This document shows, in pieces, positions 29,900 to 36,119 of a DNA stretch of 36,119 nt (the stretch's first letter is position 1; every line of letters begins with the position of its first letter). Below the pieces are notes generated by a model. The model was not told the origin of the DNA. It worked only from the letters and a program-made list of their open reading frames with translations, and searched no databases. The DNA is from Streptomyces hilarionis (GTDB lineage Bacteria; Actinomycetota; Actinomycetes; Streptomycetales; Streptomycetaceae): positions 1 to 36,119 of the forward strand of contig NZ_JAHHIT010000095.1 in assembly GCF_024539675.1 (NCBI RefSeq), given 5' to 3'. Both the position numbers and the translations under genes were made by a program.

Positions 29900-31060
29900 C
29901 TAGATCAGCGCGAACTGGCCCTCCGGGCCCTCCTCGTGGTGGTCCAGGACCGTCGCCGGCCGGCGTGCCGTCTGCGGGACCGGCAGGACGCCCGCCTCGC
30001 GCAGCTCCGTCGCCGTGACCTGACGCGCGACCCGCAGCTCCGCCCGCCGCGCGCCGACCTCCGCCAGCAGCGTCAGCACCGTGACGAGTTCCAGGAGTTC
30101 GGAGGTCCACGACTGCTGCCAGGCCGTCGGGCGGATCGCCGCCAGGGCGCCCGGCCCGGCCTCCCGTGCCGTCCGCTGCGCGAACCACTGCTCCAGCACC
30201 CGGACTCCGGCGGCCGTCTCGAAGTCCCAGGCCTCGGGCGGGACCGGGGAGACCCGGCCCTCGTCGAGGTGGAGGGTCTCCCCGTCGCGGTCGTAGTGCA
30301 GGGTGAGGGGGCGGGCCGGGAGGGGGGCGCGGACGTACGGGCGGCGGCCGCCGGGCAGCCGGGGGCGCTCCCCGTCGCGGCGCAGCAGCCACAGCGCGCG
30401 GCGGCCCAGCTCCACGCCGAGCGCCCACACCTCGGGGTCCCGGGGCAGCGGGACGCTCAGATCGGGACGGACGGCGGCCAGGGTCCAGGCCAGGAAGTCC
30501 ACCGGATCGGGGGAGTGGCCCAGTGCGCGCAACAGGTCCGGCAGGCCCGGCGCCATGTTCGGCTCCCGGCCGCCCGGCCGCCGGTACAGCGGGCGGATCC
30601 GGCCGGGGCGCAGCAGGGGCAGCCGGGAGGTCGCGAGCAGCGGCCACGTCGGCGCGTCCGGCGTCTCCACCGCGAACACCTGCGCGTCGTCCGCCACTCG
30701 CCACAACTCGGGGCGGGCCGCGTCGATGAGACGCTGGTCGGGGATGAGCCACTGCTCGTCGAACGGCGCGGCCAGCACCCTGACCGGCTCCGGGCAGGGG
30801 CCCGAGGCGCGGGCCAGCTTCCGCGTCCCGCCGTGCGGGCCGGGCAGCTGGCCGACCGCCGAGTGCACGGTGCGCGAGCGCGTCGGCTCGAAGAGGGCCT
30901 CGCGGTCCGCGCCGTCGGCCTTCAGCAGGGCGTCCCAACGGGCCTTCAGGGACGCCGGGTCGGGCGCCGTCGGCCACCCCCGGCCGAGCCGCGGCGGTGC
31001 GACGGACCACGGCATGAGGTCCGCCAGCGGCGGAGCGTCGTCGTGCGTCACGCCGGGCAT
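29900..31060 (-). CDS. Stand-alone protein resembling type ISP restriction enzyme C-terminal specificity domain
   Basis: A 386-residue cytosolic protein that I match, from memory, to actinobacterial 'type ISP restriction/modification enzyme' entries and the Type_ISP_C specificity domain. Visible features are 'PLADLMPWSVAPPRLGRGWP', 'SRTVHSAVGQLPG', 'PEPVRVLAAPFDEQWLIPDQRLIDAARPELWRVAD' (quoted in part: PFDEQWLIPDQRLIDAARPE), 'PGLPDLLRALG' and 'AWDFETAAGVRVLEQWF'. No helicase, nuclease or methyltransferase motif is present and no such gene is nearby, so it cannot restrict or methylate alone. It may be a domesticated DNA-binding domain. Start is open: ATG 31060, or GTG 31051, which lies exactly 7 bases after a -10-like TACGAT (31059-31064) as expected for a leaderless gene. 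It sits between a GntR regulator and a CoA-transferase gene. Confidence 0.65.
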   Translation of the reverse strand: MPGVTHDDAPPLADLMPWSVAPPRLGRGWPTAPDPASLKARWDALLKADGADREALFEPTRSRTVHSAVGQLPGPHGGTRKLARASGPCPEPVRVLAAPFDEQWLIPDQRLIDAARPELWRVADDAQVFAVETPDAPTWPLLATSRLPLLRPGRIRPLYRRPGGREPNMAPGLPDLLRALGHSPDPVDFLAWTLAAVRPDLSVPLPRDPEVWALGVELGRRALWLLRRDGERPRLPGGRRPYVRAPLPARPLTLHYDRDGETLHLDEGRVSPVPPEAWDFETAAGVRVLEQWFAQRTAREAGPGALAAIRPTAWQQSWTSELLELVTVLTLLAEVGARRAELRVARQVTATELREAGVLPVPQTARRPATVLDHHEEGPEGQFALI

Positions 31061-31095
31061 CGTACGACGGTCCGCGGGCGGTGCGGCACGGCGCG

Positions 31096-31845
31096 TCACG
31101 TCGCGTCGAGCGTGACCGTGAACGAGAAGCGGTCGCCCCGGTAGTGGATGACGGCCGCGTCGAGGACCCGGCCGCCCGCGTCGTGGGTGACCCCGGTGTA
31201 GTGCAGGATCGGGCTGAGCAGCGGGACCCGCAGCAGCCGGGCCGTCTCCGGGTCCGCCAGCCGTGCCTCGACGGTGTCCGTGATCCTGCCGATGTCCGCG
31301 CCGACGACGTCCCGCAGCACCTTCGTCATGGGCCAGCGGACCAGGTCCTCGGGGTCGATCCGGGCGGCCAGTTCGGGGCGGACGTAGTTGCGCGCGTGGT
31401 TGGTGGGCTCGCCCGTCTCCTCGTCGCTTCTGAGGCGGTGGTAGGCCGCCACCTCGGTCAGGTCCGGGAAGTGCTCGGCGACCTCGGCGGGGACGGGCGT
31501 GCGGCCGTGTTCCAGGAGTTCGGTCGTCATGCCGGACTGCTGGGCCACGATCGCGTCGACCGAGCCCAGCAGCCGCACCGGCGCCCCGCGCCGGGCGGAC
31601 GGCTCGATGAAGGTGCCCCGGCGCCGGTGCCGGGTGATCAGCCCCTCGTCCTCCAGTTCCTTCAGGGCCTGCCGCATGGTCAGCACGCTCACCCCGTAGT
31701 GCCCGGCCAACTGCTCCTCGGTGGGCAGCCGGAGCGGGTCGCGGGGCGAGCGGCCCAGTATCGAGGCGCGCAGCGACTGCGACACCTGGTACCAGAGCGG
31801 CAGCTTTCGGGTGAGGACGATCGAGTCCGGGGCGAAGGAGGTCAC
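31096..31845 (-). CDS. GntR-family regulator with UTRA effector domain (HutC type)
   Basis: A 249-residue regulator from GTG 31845. The winged helix is 'LPTEEQLAGHYGVSVLTMRQALKELEDEGLITRHRRRGTFIEP', quoted in part as EEQLAGHYGVSVLTMRQALK and GLITRHRRRGTFI. The UTRA ligand domain (about 90-249) includes 'AYHRLRSDEETGEPTNHARNYVRPEL' and ends 'GGRVLDAAVIHYRGDRFSFTVTL'. HutC-type regulators respond to pathway intermediates such as sugars or organic acids. It starts 27 bases after hmgA on the same strand and is probably co-transcribed, so control of homogentisate or linked acid catabolism is plausible. I see no clear operator. Confidence 0.88.
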   Translation of the reverse strand: MTSFAPDSIVLTRKLPLWYQVSQSLRASILGRSPRDPLRLPTEEQLAGHYGVSVLTMRQALKELEDEGLITRHRRRGTFIEPSARRGAPVRLLGSVDAIVAQQSGMTTELLEHGRTPVPAEVAEHFPDLTEVAAYHRLRSDEETGEPTNHARNYVRPELAARIDPEDLVRWPMTKVLRDVVGADIGRITDTVEARLADPETARLLRVPLLSPILHYTGVTHDAGGRVLDAAVIHYRGDRFSFTVTLDAT

Positions 31846-31871
31846 GGGCTATCCGTACCGGTCGGCACCGT

Positions 31872-33236
31872 TCAGTGCAATGTGTCGCCCGAGGGCCGGA
31901 AGTGGCGTTCGAGACCCTGCCAGACGTCGTCGTAGCGCTGTTGCAGATGGTCGGCGCGGGCCGCCTGCGGGGTGAGGACGAGCGGCCAGCGCGTCTCGAA
32001 CATGAACGCCAGCCCGTCGTCGATCTTCTGCGGCCGCAGGTCGGCGGCGCTGGCGCGGTCGAAGGTCTCCCGGTCCGGGCCGTGCGCCGACATCATGTTG
32101 TGCAGGGAACCGCCGCCCGGCACGAAGCCGCCCTTGCCGGCCGTCTTGGCGTCGTACGCGCCCTCGATCAGGCCCATGTACTCGCTCATCACGTTGCGGT
32201 GGAAGTACGGCGGGCGGAAGGTGTCCTCGCCGACCAGCCAGCGCGGGGCGAAGACCACGAAGTCGACGCCGGCCAGCCCGGGAGTGTCCGAGGGGGAGGT
32301 CAGCACGGTGAAGATCGACGGGTCGGGGTGGTCGTAGGAGACGGTCCCCATGACGTTGAAGCGGCGCAGGTCGTAGACGTACGGCGTCAGGTTGCCGTGC
32401 CAGGCCACGACGTCGAGCGGGGAGTGGTCGTAGGTCGCGCTCCACAGGTGGCCGCAGAACTTGTTGACCACCTCGACCGGGCCCTCGACGTCCTCGTAGG
32501 CGGCGACGGGCGCCCGGAAGTCGCGGGGGTTGGCGAGCCCGTTGGCGCCGATCGGCCCGAGGTCGGGCAGACGGAAGAGCGCGCCGTAGTTCTCGCAGAC
32601 GTAGCCGCGCGCGGTTCCCGGCCCGCCGTCGGGCGCGCTGTCCAGCAGGTCGACGCGGAAGCGGACCCCGCGCGGGATCAGCGCCACCTCGCCGGGCTCG
32701 ACGTGCAGCAGCCCGAACTCCGTGCGCAGCAGCAGCCCGCCCGCCTCGGGGACGATCAGCAGCTCGCCGTCCGCGTTGCCGAAGACGCGGTCCATGGAGG
32801 CGTTCGCGTGGTACAGGTGCACGGCCATGCCGGAGCGCTGGGCCGCGTCGCCGTTGCCGCCGAGCGTCCACAGACCGGCGAGGAAGTCCGTGCCGGCGGG
32901 CGGCTCGGGCAGCGGGTCCCACCGCAGCCGGTTGGGGTCGGGCACGGTCTGGCCGAAGGGGCCGGTGCGGATCGCGCCGTCGCCGGAGCGGGTGAACGCC
33001 GGGTGCGCGGCCGAGGGGCGGATCCGGTACAGCCACGAGCGGCGGTTGTGGGCGCGCGGCTCGGTGAACGCCGTGCCGCTGAGCTGCTCCGCGTACAGGC
33101 CGAGGGGGGCGCGCTGGGGGGAGTTGCGGCCCTGCGGCAGGGCGCCCGGCACGGCTTCGGAGGCGTGCTCGTTGCCGAACCCCGAGAGGTAGGTCAGCCC
33201 CTCGGCCGTCTTGCGTGCGTCCCCGCTGCTCATCAT
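31872..33236 (-). CDS. hmgA: Homogentisate 1,2-dioxygenase
   Basis: The iron enzyme that opens homogentisate to maleylacetoacetate in tyrosine and phenylalanine breakdown, 454 residues, full length. It has the family start 'LTYLSGFGNEHASEA', 'RAHNRRSWLYRIRPS', and the iron site: H346 and E352 in 'PPYFHRNVMSEYMG' and H385 in 'MMSAHGPDRE', aligned to H335, E341 and H371 of the human enzyme. 'GGGSLHNMMSAHGPD' is fully conserved. ATG 33236 (or the next codon 33233) follows AAGGGAGCC. A good promoter lies upstream at 33267-33295. Orthologous, from memory, to SCO1715. The next steps of the pathway (maleylacetoacetate isomerase, fumarylacetoacetase) are not in the window. Confidence 0.96.
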   Translation of the reverse strand: MMSSGDARKTAEGLTYLSGFGNEHASEAVPGALPQGRNSPQRAPLGLYAEQLSGTAFTEPRAHNRRSWLYRIRPSAAHPAFTRSGDGAIRTGPFGQTVPDPNRLRWDPLPEPPAGTDFLAGLWTLGGNGDAAQRSGMAVHLYHANASMDRVFGNADGELLIVPEAGGLLLRTEFGLLHVEPGEVALIPRGVRFRVDLLDSAPDGGPGTARGYVCENYGALFRLPDLGPIGANGLANPRDFRAPVAAYEDVEGPVEVVNKFCGHLWSATYDHSPLDVVAWHGNLTPYVYDLRRFNVMGTVSYDHPDPSIFTVLTSPSDTPGLAGVDFVVFAPRWLVGEDTFRPPYFHRNVMSEYMGLIEGAYDAKTAGKGGFVPGGGSLHNMMSAHGPDRETFDRASAADLRPQKIDDGLAFMFETRWPLVLTPQAARADHLQQRYDDVWQGLERHFRPSGDTLH

Positions 33237-33266
33237 GGCTCCCTTGCCGACTGATTCCTGTGCATC

Positions 33267-33295
33267 ACCGTAGGATTGCGTTTTCCCGGGCGCAA
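33267..33295 (-). promoter_or_regulatory. hmgA promoter
   Basis: On the minus strand TTGCGC (33290-33295) and TACGGT (33267-33272) are separated by exactly 17 bases, a good housekeeping-type promoter. The -10 lies 30 bases before the hmgA start. Confidence 0.65.
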
Positions 33296-33306
33296 GAGGG
33301 TCGGGG

Positions 33307-33324
33307 GTCCTCCTCTCGGAGGAC
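33307..33324. promoter_or_regulatory. Hairpin or operator dyad between hmgA and the lipoprotein gene
   Basis: GTCCTCC (33307-33313) and GGAGGAC (33318-33324) form a perfect 7-base dyad with a TCTC centre. It lies just upstream of the hmgA -35, so it may be an hmgA operator. Confidence 0.4.
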
Positions 33325-33381
33325 GATCACGGCACGGCCAGAACCAGACTTCAGGGGGATCCCCGTGCCGGACCGGTGCTC

Positions 33382-33387
33382 TAGTGT
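33382..33387 (+). promoter_or_regulatory. -10 hexamer of leaderless lipoprotein gene
   Basis: TAGTGT ends 7 bases before ATG 33395, with no ribosome site between, as in leaderless Streptomyces genes. Confidence 0.45.
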
Positions 33388-33394
33388 CCCGATC

Positions 33395-33967
33395 ATGTCG
33401 TGGACGCGCACTCTTCCCACCGCGCTCGCGGTCTGTGTCCTGCTGCTGACCGGATCCGTGGGCTGCGGTTCCGGCGGGACGCGGGACGGAGGGGAGACGC
33501 GCTCGCCCTCGCCCGCGGGCAGGGTGCTGGACCACACCGACGACGACGGGCGCCACTACCGCGAGGTGGCGAAGAAGGGGGCGCCCGAGGTGGGCGTCGA
33601 GGTCCAGCCGGACGCCCACGGCGGCTGGGACGTGCGGGTGAAGCTGGCGCGCTTCCGCCTCTCGCCGTCGGGCACGCCGCCGAAGGCGGTCGCCGGCCGC
33701 GGCGTCGCCCGGCTCTACGTCGACAGCCAGCAGGTCGCCGACCTGCGCAGTCCCTCGTACCGCATCCCGGCCGGCTACCTCCCGCACGGCACGCACGAGG
33801 TCACCGTCCGCCTGTACGCCGACGACGCGACGGTGTGGGCGGTCGAGGGCCGGCCGGTGGAGGCCACGGCGGACGTCACGGCGTCGGAGCCGTCGCCCGC
33901 CGCGTCGGGCCCGGCGTCGGCGCCCGGAGCGCCGTCCGGATCGCCGTCGGGATCGCCGTCCCGTTGA
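33395..33967 (+). CDS. Putative lipoprotein, unknown function
   Basis: A 190-residue exported protein. Residues 1-24 form a signal peptide (WTRTLPTALAVCVLLLTGSV) ending at GC24; the lipobox is atypical (SVGC rather than LxxC), so lipidation is likely but not certain. After a charged linker comes a compact domain 'HYREVAKKGAPEVGVEVQPDAHGGWDVRVKLARFRLSP' (quoted in part: GGWDVRVKLARFRLSP) and 'ARLYVDSQQVADLRSPSYRIP', 'PHGTHEVTVRLYADDATVWAVEG'. The beta-rich pattern with 'GxHEVTVRLYADD' is like small copper- or halide-site accessory folds, but I assign none. The tail is Ser/Pro/Gly repeats (GSPSGSPSR). The frame extends upstream without support. It is divergent from hmgA and 64 bases before the TetR gene. 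Confidence 0.75.
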   Translation: MSWTRTLPTALAVCVLLLTGSVGCGSGGTRDGGETRSPSPAGRVLDHTDDDGRHYREVAKKGAPEVGVEVQPDAHGGWDVRVKLARFRLSPSGTPPKAVAGRGVARLYVDSQQVADLRSPSYRIPAGYLPHGTHEVTVRLYADDATVWAVEGRPVEATADVTASEPSPAASGPASAPGAPSGSPSGSPSR

Positions 33968-34031
33968 GTGCAGCGGGCACCTTTCCTCGTACACGGGGGC
34001 GAGGTTCACCCGGACGCGGCGGAAAGGCATC

Positions 34032-34649
34032 ATGAGGTCCGTGCCCCAAGCGACATCCCTCCGGCGCGCGCCCGTGCAGCGGCGCAGCGCCGAACGGCTG
34101 ACGAGAATCCTCGACGCCTGCGCCGACCTGCTGGACGAGGTGGGCTACGACGCCCTGAGCACCCGGGCCGTGGCCGAGCGCGCCGGTGTTCCCATCGGCT
34201 CCGTCTACCGCTTCTTCGGCAACAAGCGGCAGATGGCCGACGCGCTCGCCCAGCGCAACCTCGAACGCTACGCCGAGCGCGTCACCGAGCGGCTGAAGGA
34301 AGCCGGCCGGGGGGACTGGCGGGCCGCCATGGACGCCGTGCTGGACGAGTACCTGGCCATGAAGCGCACCGCGCCCGGCTTCTCCCTGGTCGACTTCGGC
34401 AACCAGATCCCGGTCGGCGCCCGGCACGCCGAACCCAACCACCGCGTGGCCGACCGCCTCACCGACCTGCTCTCGGGCCATCTCCTGCGCGCACCCGACG
34501 ACGATCTGCGCCGTGTCTTCCTGATCGCCGTGGAGACCGCCGACACCCTCGTCCACCTGGCCTTCCGGGTCGATCCGCAGGGCGATCCGAAGGTGATCGA
34601 GGAGACCCGCGAGCTGCTGCGCGCGTATCTGGCGCGGGTCCTGGACTGA
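34032..34649 (+). CDS. TetR-family transcriptional regulator
   Basis: A 205-residue repressor. The helix-turn-helix is in 'ILDACADLLDEVGYDALSTRAVAERAGVPIGSVYRFFGNKRQMADALA', quoted in part as STRAVAERAGVPIGSVYRFF. The ligand domain is all-helical (DWRAAMDAVLDEYLAMKRTAPGF, quoted in part), and ends 'LLRAYLARVLD'. ATG 34032 follows GGAAAGG. A perfect palindrome at 34679-34694 lies 30 bases after its stop and directly before the molybdopterin oxidoreductase, so the most likely target is that gene, with TetR located just upstream on the same strand. Effector unknown. Confidence 0.88.
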   Translation: MRSVPQATSLRRAPVQRRSAERLTRILDACADLLDEVGYDALSTRAVAERAGVPIGSVYRFFGNKRQMADALAQRNLERYAERVTERLKEAGRGDWRAAMDAVLDEYLAMKRTAPGFSLVDFGNQIPVGARHAEPNHRVADRLTDLLSGHLLRAPDDDLRRVFLIAVETADTLVHLAFRVDPQGDPKVIEETRELLRAYLARVLD

Positions 34650-34678
34650 CGGCCGCGGCCGACCCCCTCCCCACCGGC

Positions 34679-34694
34679 CATACCGGTCGGTATG
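34679..34694. promoter_or_regulatory. TetR operator before the molybdopterin oxidoreductase
   Basis: CATACCG-GT-CGGTATG is a perfect 16-base palindrome. TACCGGTCGGTA-type dyads are typical TetR operators in actinobacteria. It lies 39 bases before the GTG start at 34734. Confidence 0.75.
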
Positions 34695-34733
34695 CTCACT
34701 CGGGAGAAGGCGCCGCCGCCCCCAGGAGGACCC

Positions 34734-36119
34734 GTGTCCCGCACCGCCCTGCGAATCTGCCCGTTGTGCGAGGCCACCTGCGGGCTCACGCTCACCATCG
34801 AGGGGACGAAGGTCACCGGCGCCCGCGGCGACCGGGAGGACGTCTTCAGCAAGGGCTTCATCTGCCCCAAGGGCGCCTCCTTCGGCGCCCTGGACGGCGA
34901 TCCCGACCGGTTGCGGACCCCGCTGGTGCGCAGGGACGGGGAGCTGCGCGAGGCCACCTGGCAGGAGGCCTTCGACGCCGTGGCCGCCGGCATCCGGCCG
35001 GTCGTCGAGCGGTACGGGGCGAACAGCGTGGGCGTCGTCCTCGGCAACCCCAACGTGCACACCATGGCGGGCGCGCTCTACCCGCCCGTGCTGATCGCCG
35101 GACTGGGCACCCGCAGCCTCTTCACCGCCTCCACGGTCGACCAGATGCCCAAGCACGTCTCCAGCGGACTGCTCTTCGGCGACGCGGGCGCGATCCCCGT
35201 GCCGGACCTCGACCACACCGACCACCTGCTGCTCATCGGCGCCAACCCCCTGGAGTCCAACGGCAGTCTGTGCACCGCCGCCGACTTCCCCGGCAAGCTC
35301 AAGGCGCTGAAGGCGCGCGGCGGCGCCCTCACGGTCATCGACCCGCGCCGCACCCGCACGGCCAGGCTCGCCGACCGCCACATCCCCATCCGGCCGGGCA
35401 CGGACGCGCTGCTCCTGGCCGCCATGGCCCAGGTCCTCTTCGAGGAATCCCTCGTGGCGCTGGGCGAGTTGGCGCCGCACGTCGAAGGCCTCGACGAACT
35501 CGCCGAGGCCGTGGCGGAGTTCACCCCCGAGGCGGTCGCCGACGCCTGTGACGTGGAGGCCGGGCTGATCCGCACCCTGGCCCGCGAGCTCGCCGCCGCC
35601 CCCACCGCCGCCGTCTACGGCCGCATCGGCAGCTGCACGGTGCCCTACGGCACCCTCGCCAGCTGGCTCGTCGACGTCCTCAACATCCTCACCGGCAACC
35701 TGGACCGGCCCGGCGGCGCGCTCTTCCCGCAGGCCGCCACCGACCGCACCCCCCGCCCCGCCGGACCCGGGCGCGGATTCCGCCTCGCGCGCTGGCACTC
35801 CCGGGTGAGCCGGCACCCCGAGGCCAAGGGCGAACTGCCGCTCTCCGCGCTCGCCGAGGAGATCGACACCGCCACCGACGAGGGCGAGCCGATCCGGGCG
35901 CTCGTCGTGGTGGCCGCCAACCCCGTCCTGTCCGCCCCGGACGGCGACCGGCTCGACAAGGCCCTCGACGCCCTCGACTTCATGGTCAGCGTCGACCCGT
36001 ACCTCAACGAGACCTCGCGCCACGCCGACGTCGTCCTGCCCCCGCCCCCGCCCTCGCAGAGCCCGCACCACGACTTCGCCTTCAACACCCTCGCCGTGCG
36101 CTACCAGGTCCGCTACACC
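34734..36119 (+). CDS. Molybdopterin-dependent oxidoreductase (formate dehydrogenase-like), 3' end outside window
   Basis: The first 462 codons of a molybdenum/tungsten bis-MGD oxidoreductase of the DMSO-reductase superfamily. GTG 34734 follows AGGAGG. A [4Fe-4S] motif opens the protein: C9-x2-C12-x3-C16 and C44 in 'GFICPKG'. Later come 'HLLLIGANPLESNG', 'LTVIDPRRTRTARLADRHIPIRPGTDALLLAAMAQ' (quoted in part: TVIDPRRTRTARLAD and PGTDALLLAAM), 'NILTGNLDRPGGALF' and 'VVVAANPVLSAPDG', all typical cofactor-binding stretches. No Tat signal is visible, so it acts in the cytoplasm. At the usual metal-ligand region the sequence is 'TASTVDQMPKH' with no Cys or Sec, so a Ser/Thr/Asp ligand is implied. 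Electron donor and substrate are unknown. Probably repressed by the adjacent TetR. Confidence 0.9.
   Translation, partial: MSRTALRICPLCEATCGLTLTIEGTKVTGARGDREDVFSKGFICPKGASFGALDGDPDRLRTPLVRRDGELREATWQEAFDAVAAGIRPVVERYGANSVGVVLGNPNVHTMAGALYPPVLIAGLGTRSLFTASTVDQMPKHVSSGLLFGDAGAIPVPDLDHTDHLLLIGANPLESNGSLCTAADFPGKLKALKARGGALTVIDPRRTRTARLADRHIPIRPGTDALLLAAMAQVLFEESLVALGELAPHVEGLDELAEAVAEFTPEAVADACDVEAGLIRTLARELAAAPTAAVYGRIGSCTVPYGTLASWLVDVLNILTGNLDRPGGALFPQAATDRTPRPAGPGRGFRLARWHSRVSRHPEAKGELPLSALAEEIDTATDEGEPIRALVVVAANPVLSAPDGDRLDKALDALDFMVSVDPYLNETSRHADVVLPPPPPSQSPHHDFAFNTLAVRYQVRYT

Noticed and set aside
31846..31871. Separate promoter for the GntR regulator between hmgA and gntR
   Set aside because: Only 26 bases and no convincing hexamers; co-transcription with hmgA is simpler.
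33876..36071. 731-codon minus-strand frame over TetR and oxidoreductase
   Set aside because: Antisense shadow of two genes with clear motifs.

Overview
The window is a stretch of high-GC actinobacterial chromosome, almost certainly Streptomyces. The evidence is the strong G/C third-position bias, frequent GTG and TTG starts, AGGAGG-type ribosome sites mixed with leaderless genes, secreted streptogrisin-type proteases, a SigK/RskA pair and many extracellular hydrolases. From memory, the order resembles the S. coelicolor SCO1715-SCO1740 interval (homogentisate dioxygenase, GDSL lipase, sortase-anchored LPMO, secreted lipase, dnaE2); this was not searched. I see no tRNA, rRNA, CRISPR array, insertion sequence or prophage gene.

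Layout: (1) 1-4140: the tail of a luciferase-like flavin monooxygenase, about 1 kb of very GC-rich sequence with no convincing gene, and two secreted streptogrisin proteases in tandem (SGPB-like, SGPD-like), each followed by a strong hairpin. (2) 4158-10000: a YhgE/Pip-like membrane protein divergent from a mutasome operon, dnaE2 plus a catalytically degenerate Y-family polymerase (ImuB-like), with two LexA-type boxes in front. (3) 10000-14720: a cupin/MarR divergent pair with twin palindromic operators, a secreted lipase with a Crp-like site, a cell-wall-anchored LPMO, a GNAT, an unlisted 44-residue ORF and a methyltransferase. (4) 14730-19650: DUF402 and tandem-GNAT genes, a short GntR regulator, DUF72, an AAA ATPase and a secreted GDSL lipase. 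(5) 19664-28233: a membrane Ser/Thr kinase, a His-rich NicO-type metal transporter, a TPR membrane protein and a secreted DUF4331 protein, divergent from an ECF sigma factor and its RskA-type anti-sigma factor. (6) 28360-36119: a 94-residue small protein, then a same-strand run of homogentisate dioxygenase, UTRA-type GntR regulator, stand-alone type ISP-like specificity domain and CoA-transferase, then a lipoprotein, a TetR regulator and a molybdopterin oxidoreductase cut by the window end.

Three groups probably act as units. DnaE2 and the ImuB-like protein should form an SOS-induced translesion synthesis module. SigK/RskA beside DUF4331-TPR-NicO looks like a membrane-signalled envelope or metal-handling locus whose function I cannot name, and it is the best candidate for something undescribed. 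The proteases, lipases and anchored LPMO form an extracellular degradation set. Promoters, operators and terminators were read by eye from the sequence and are predictions.
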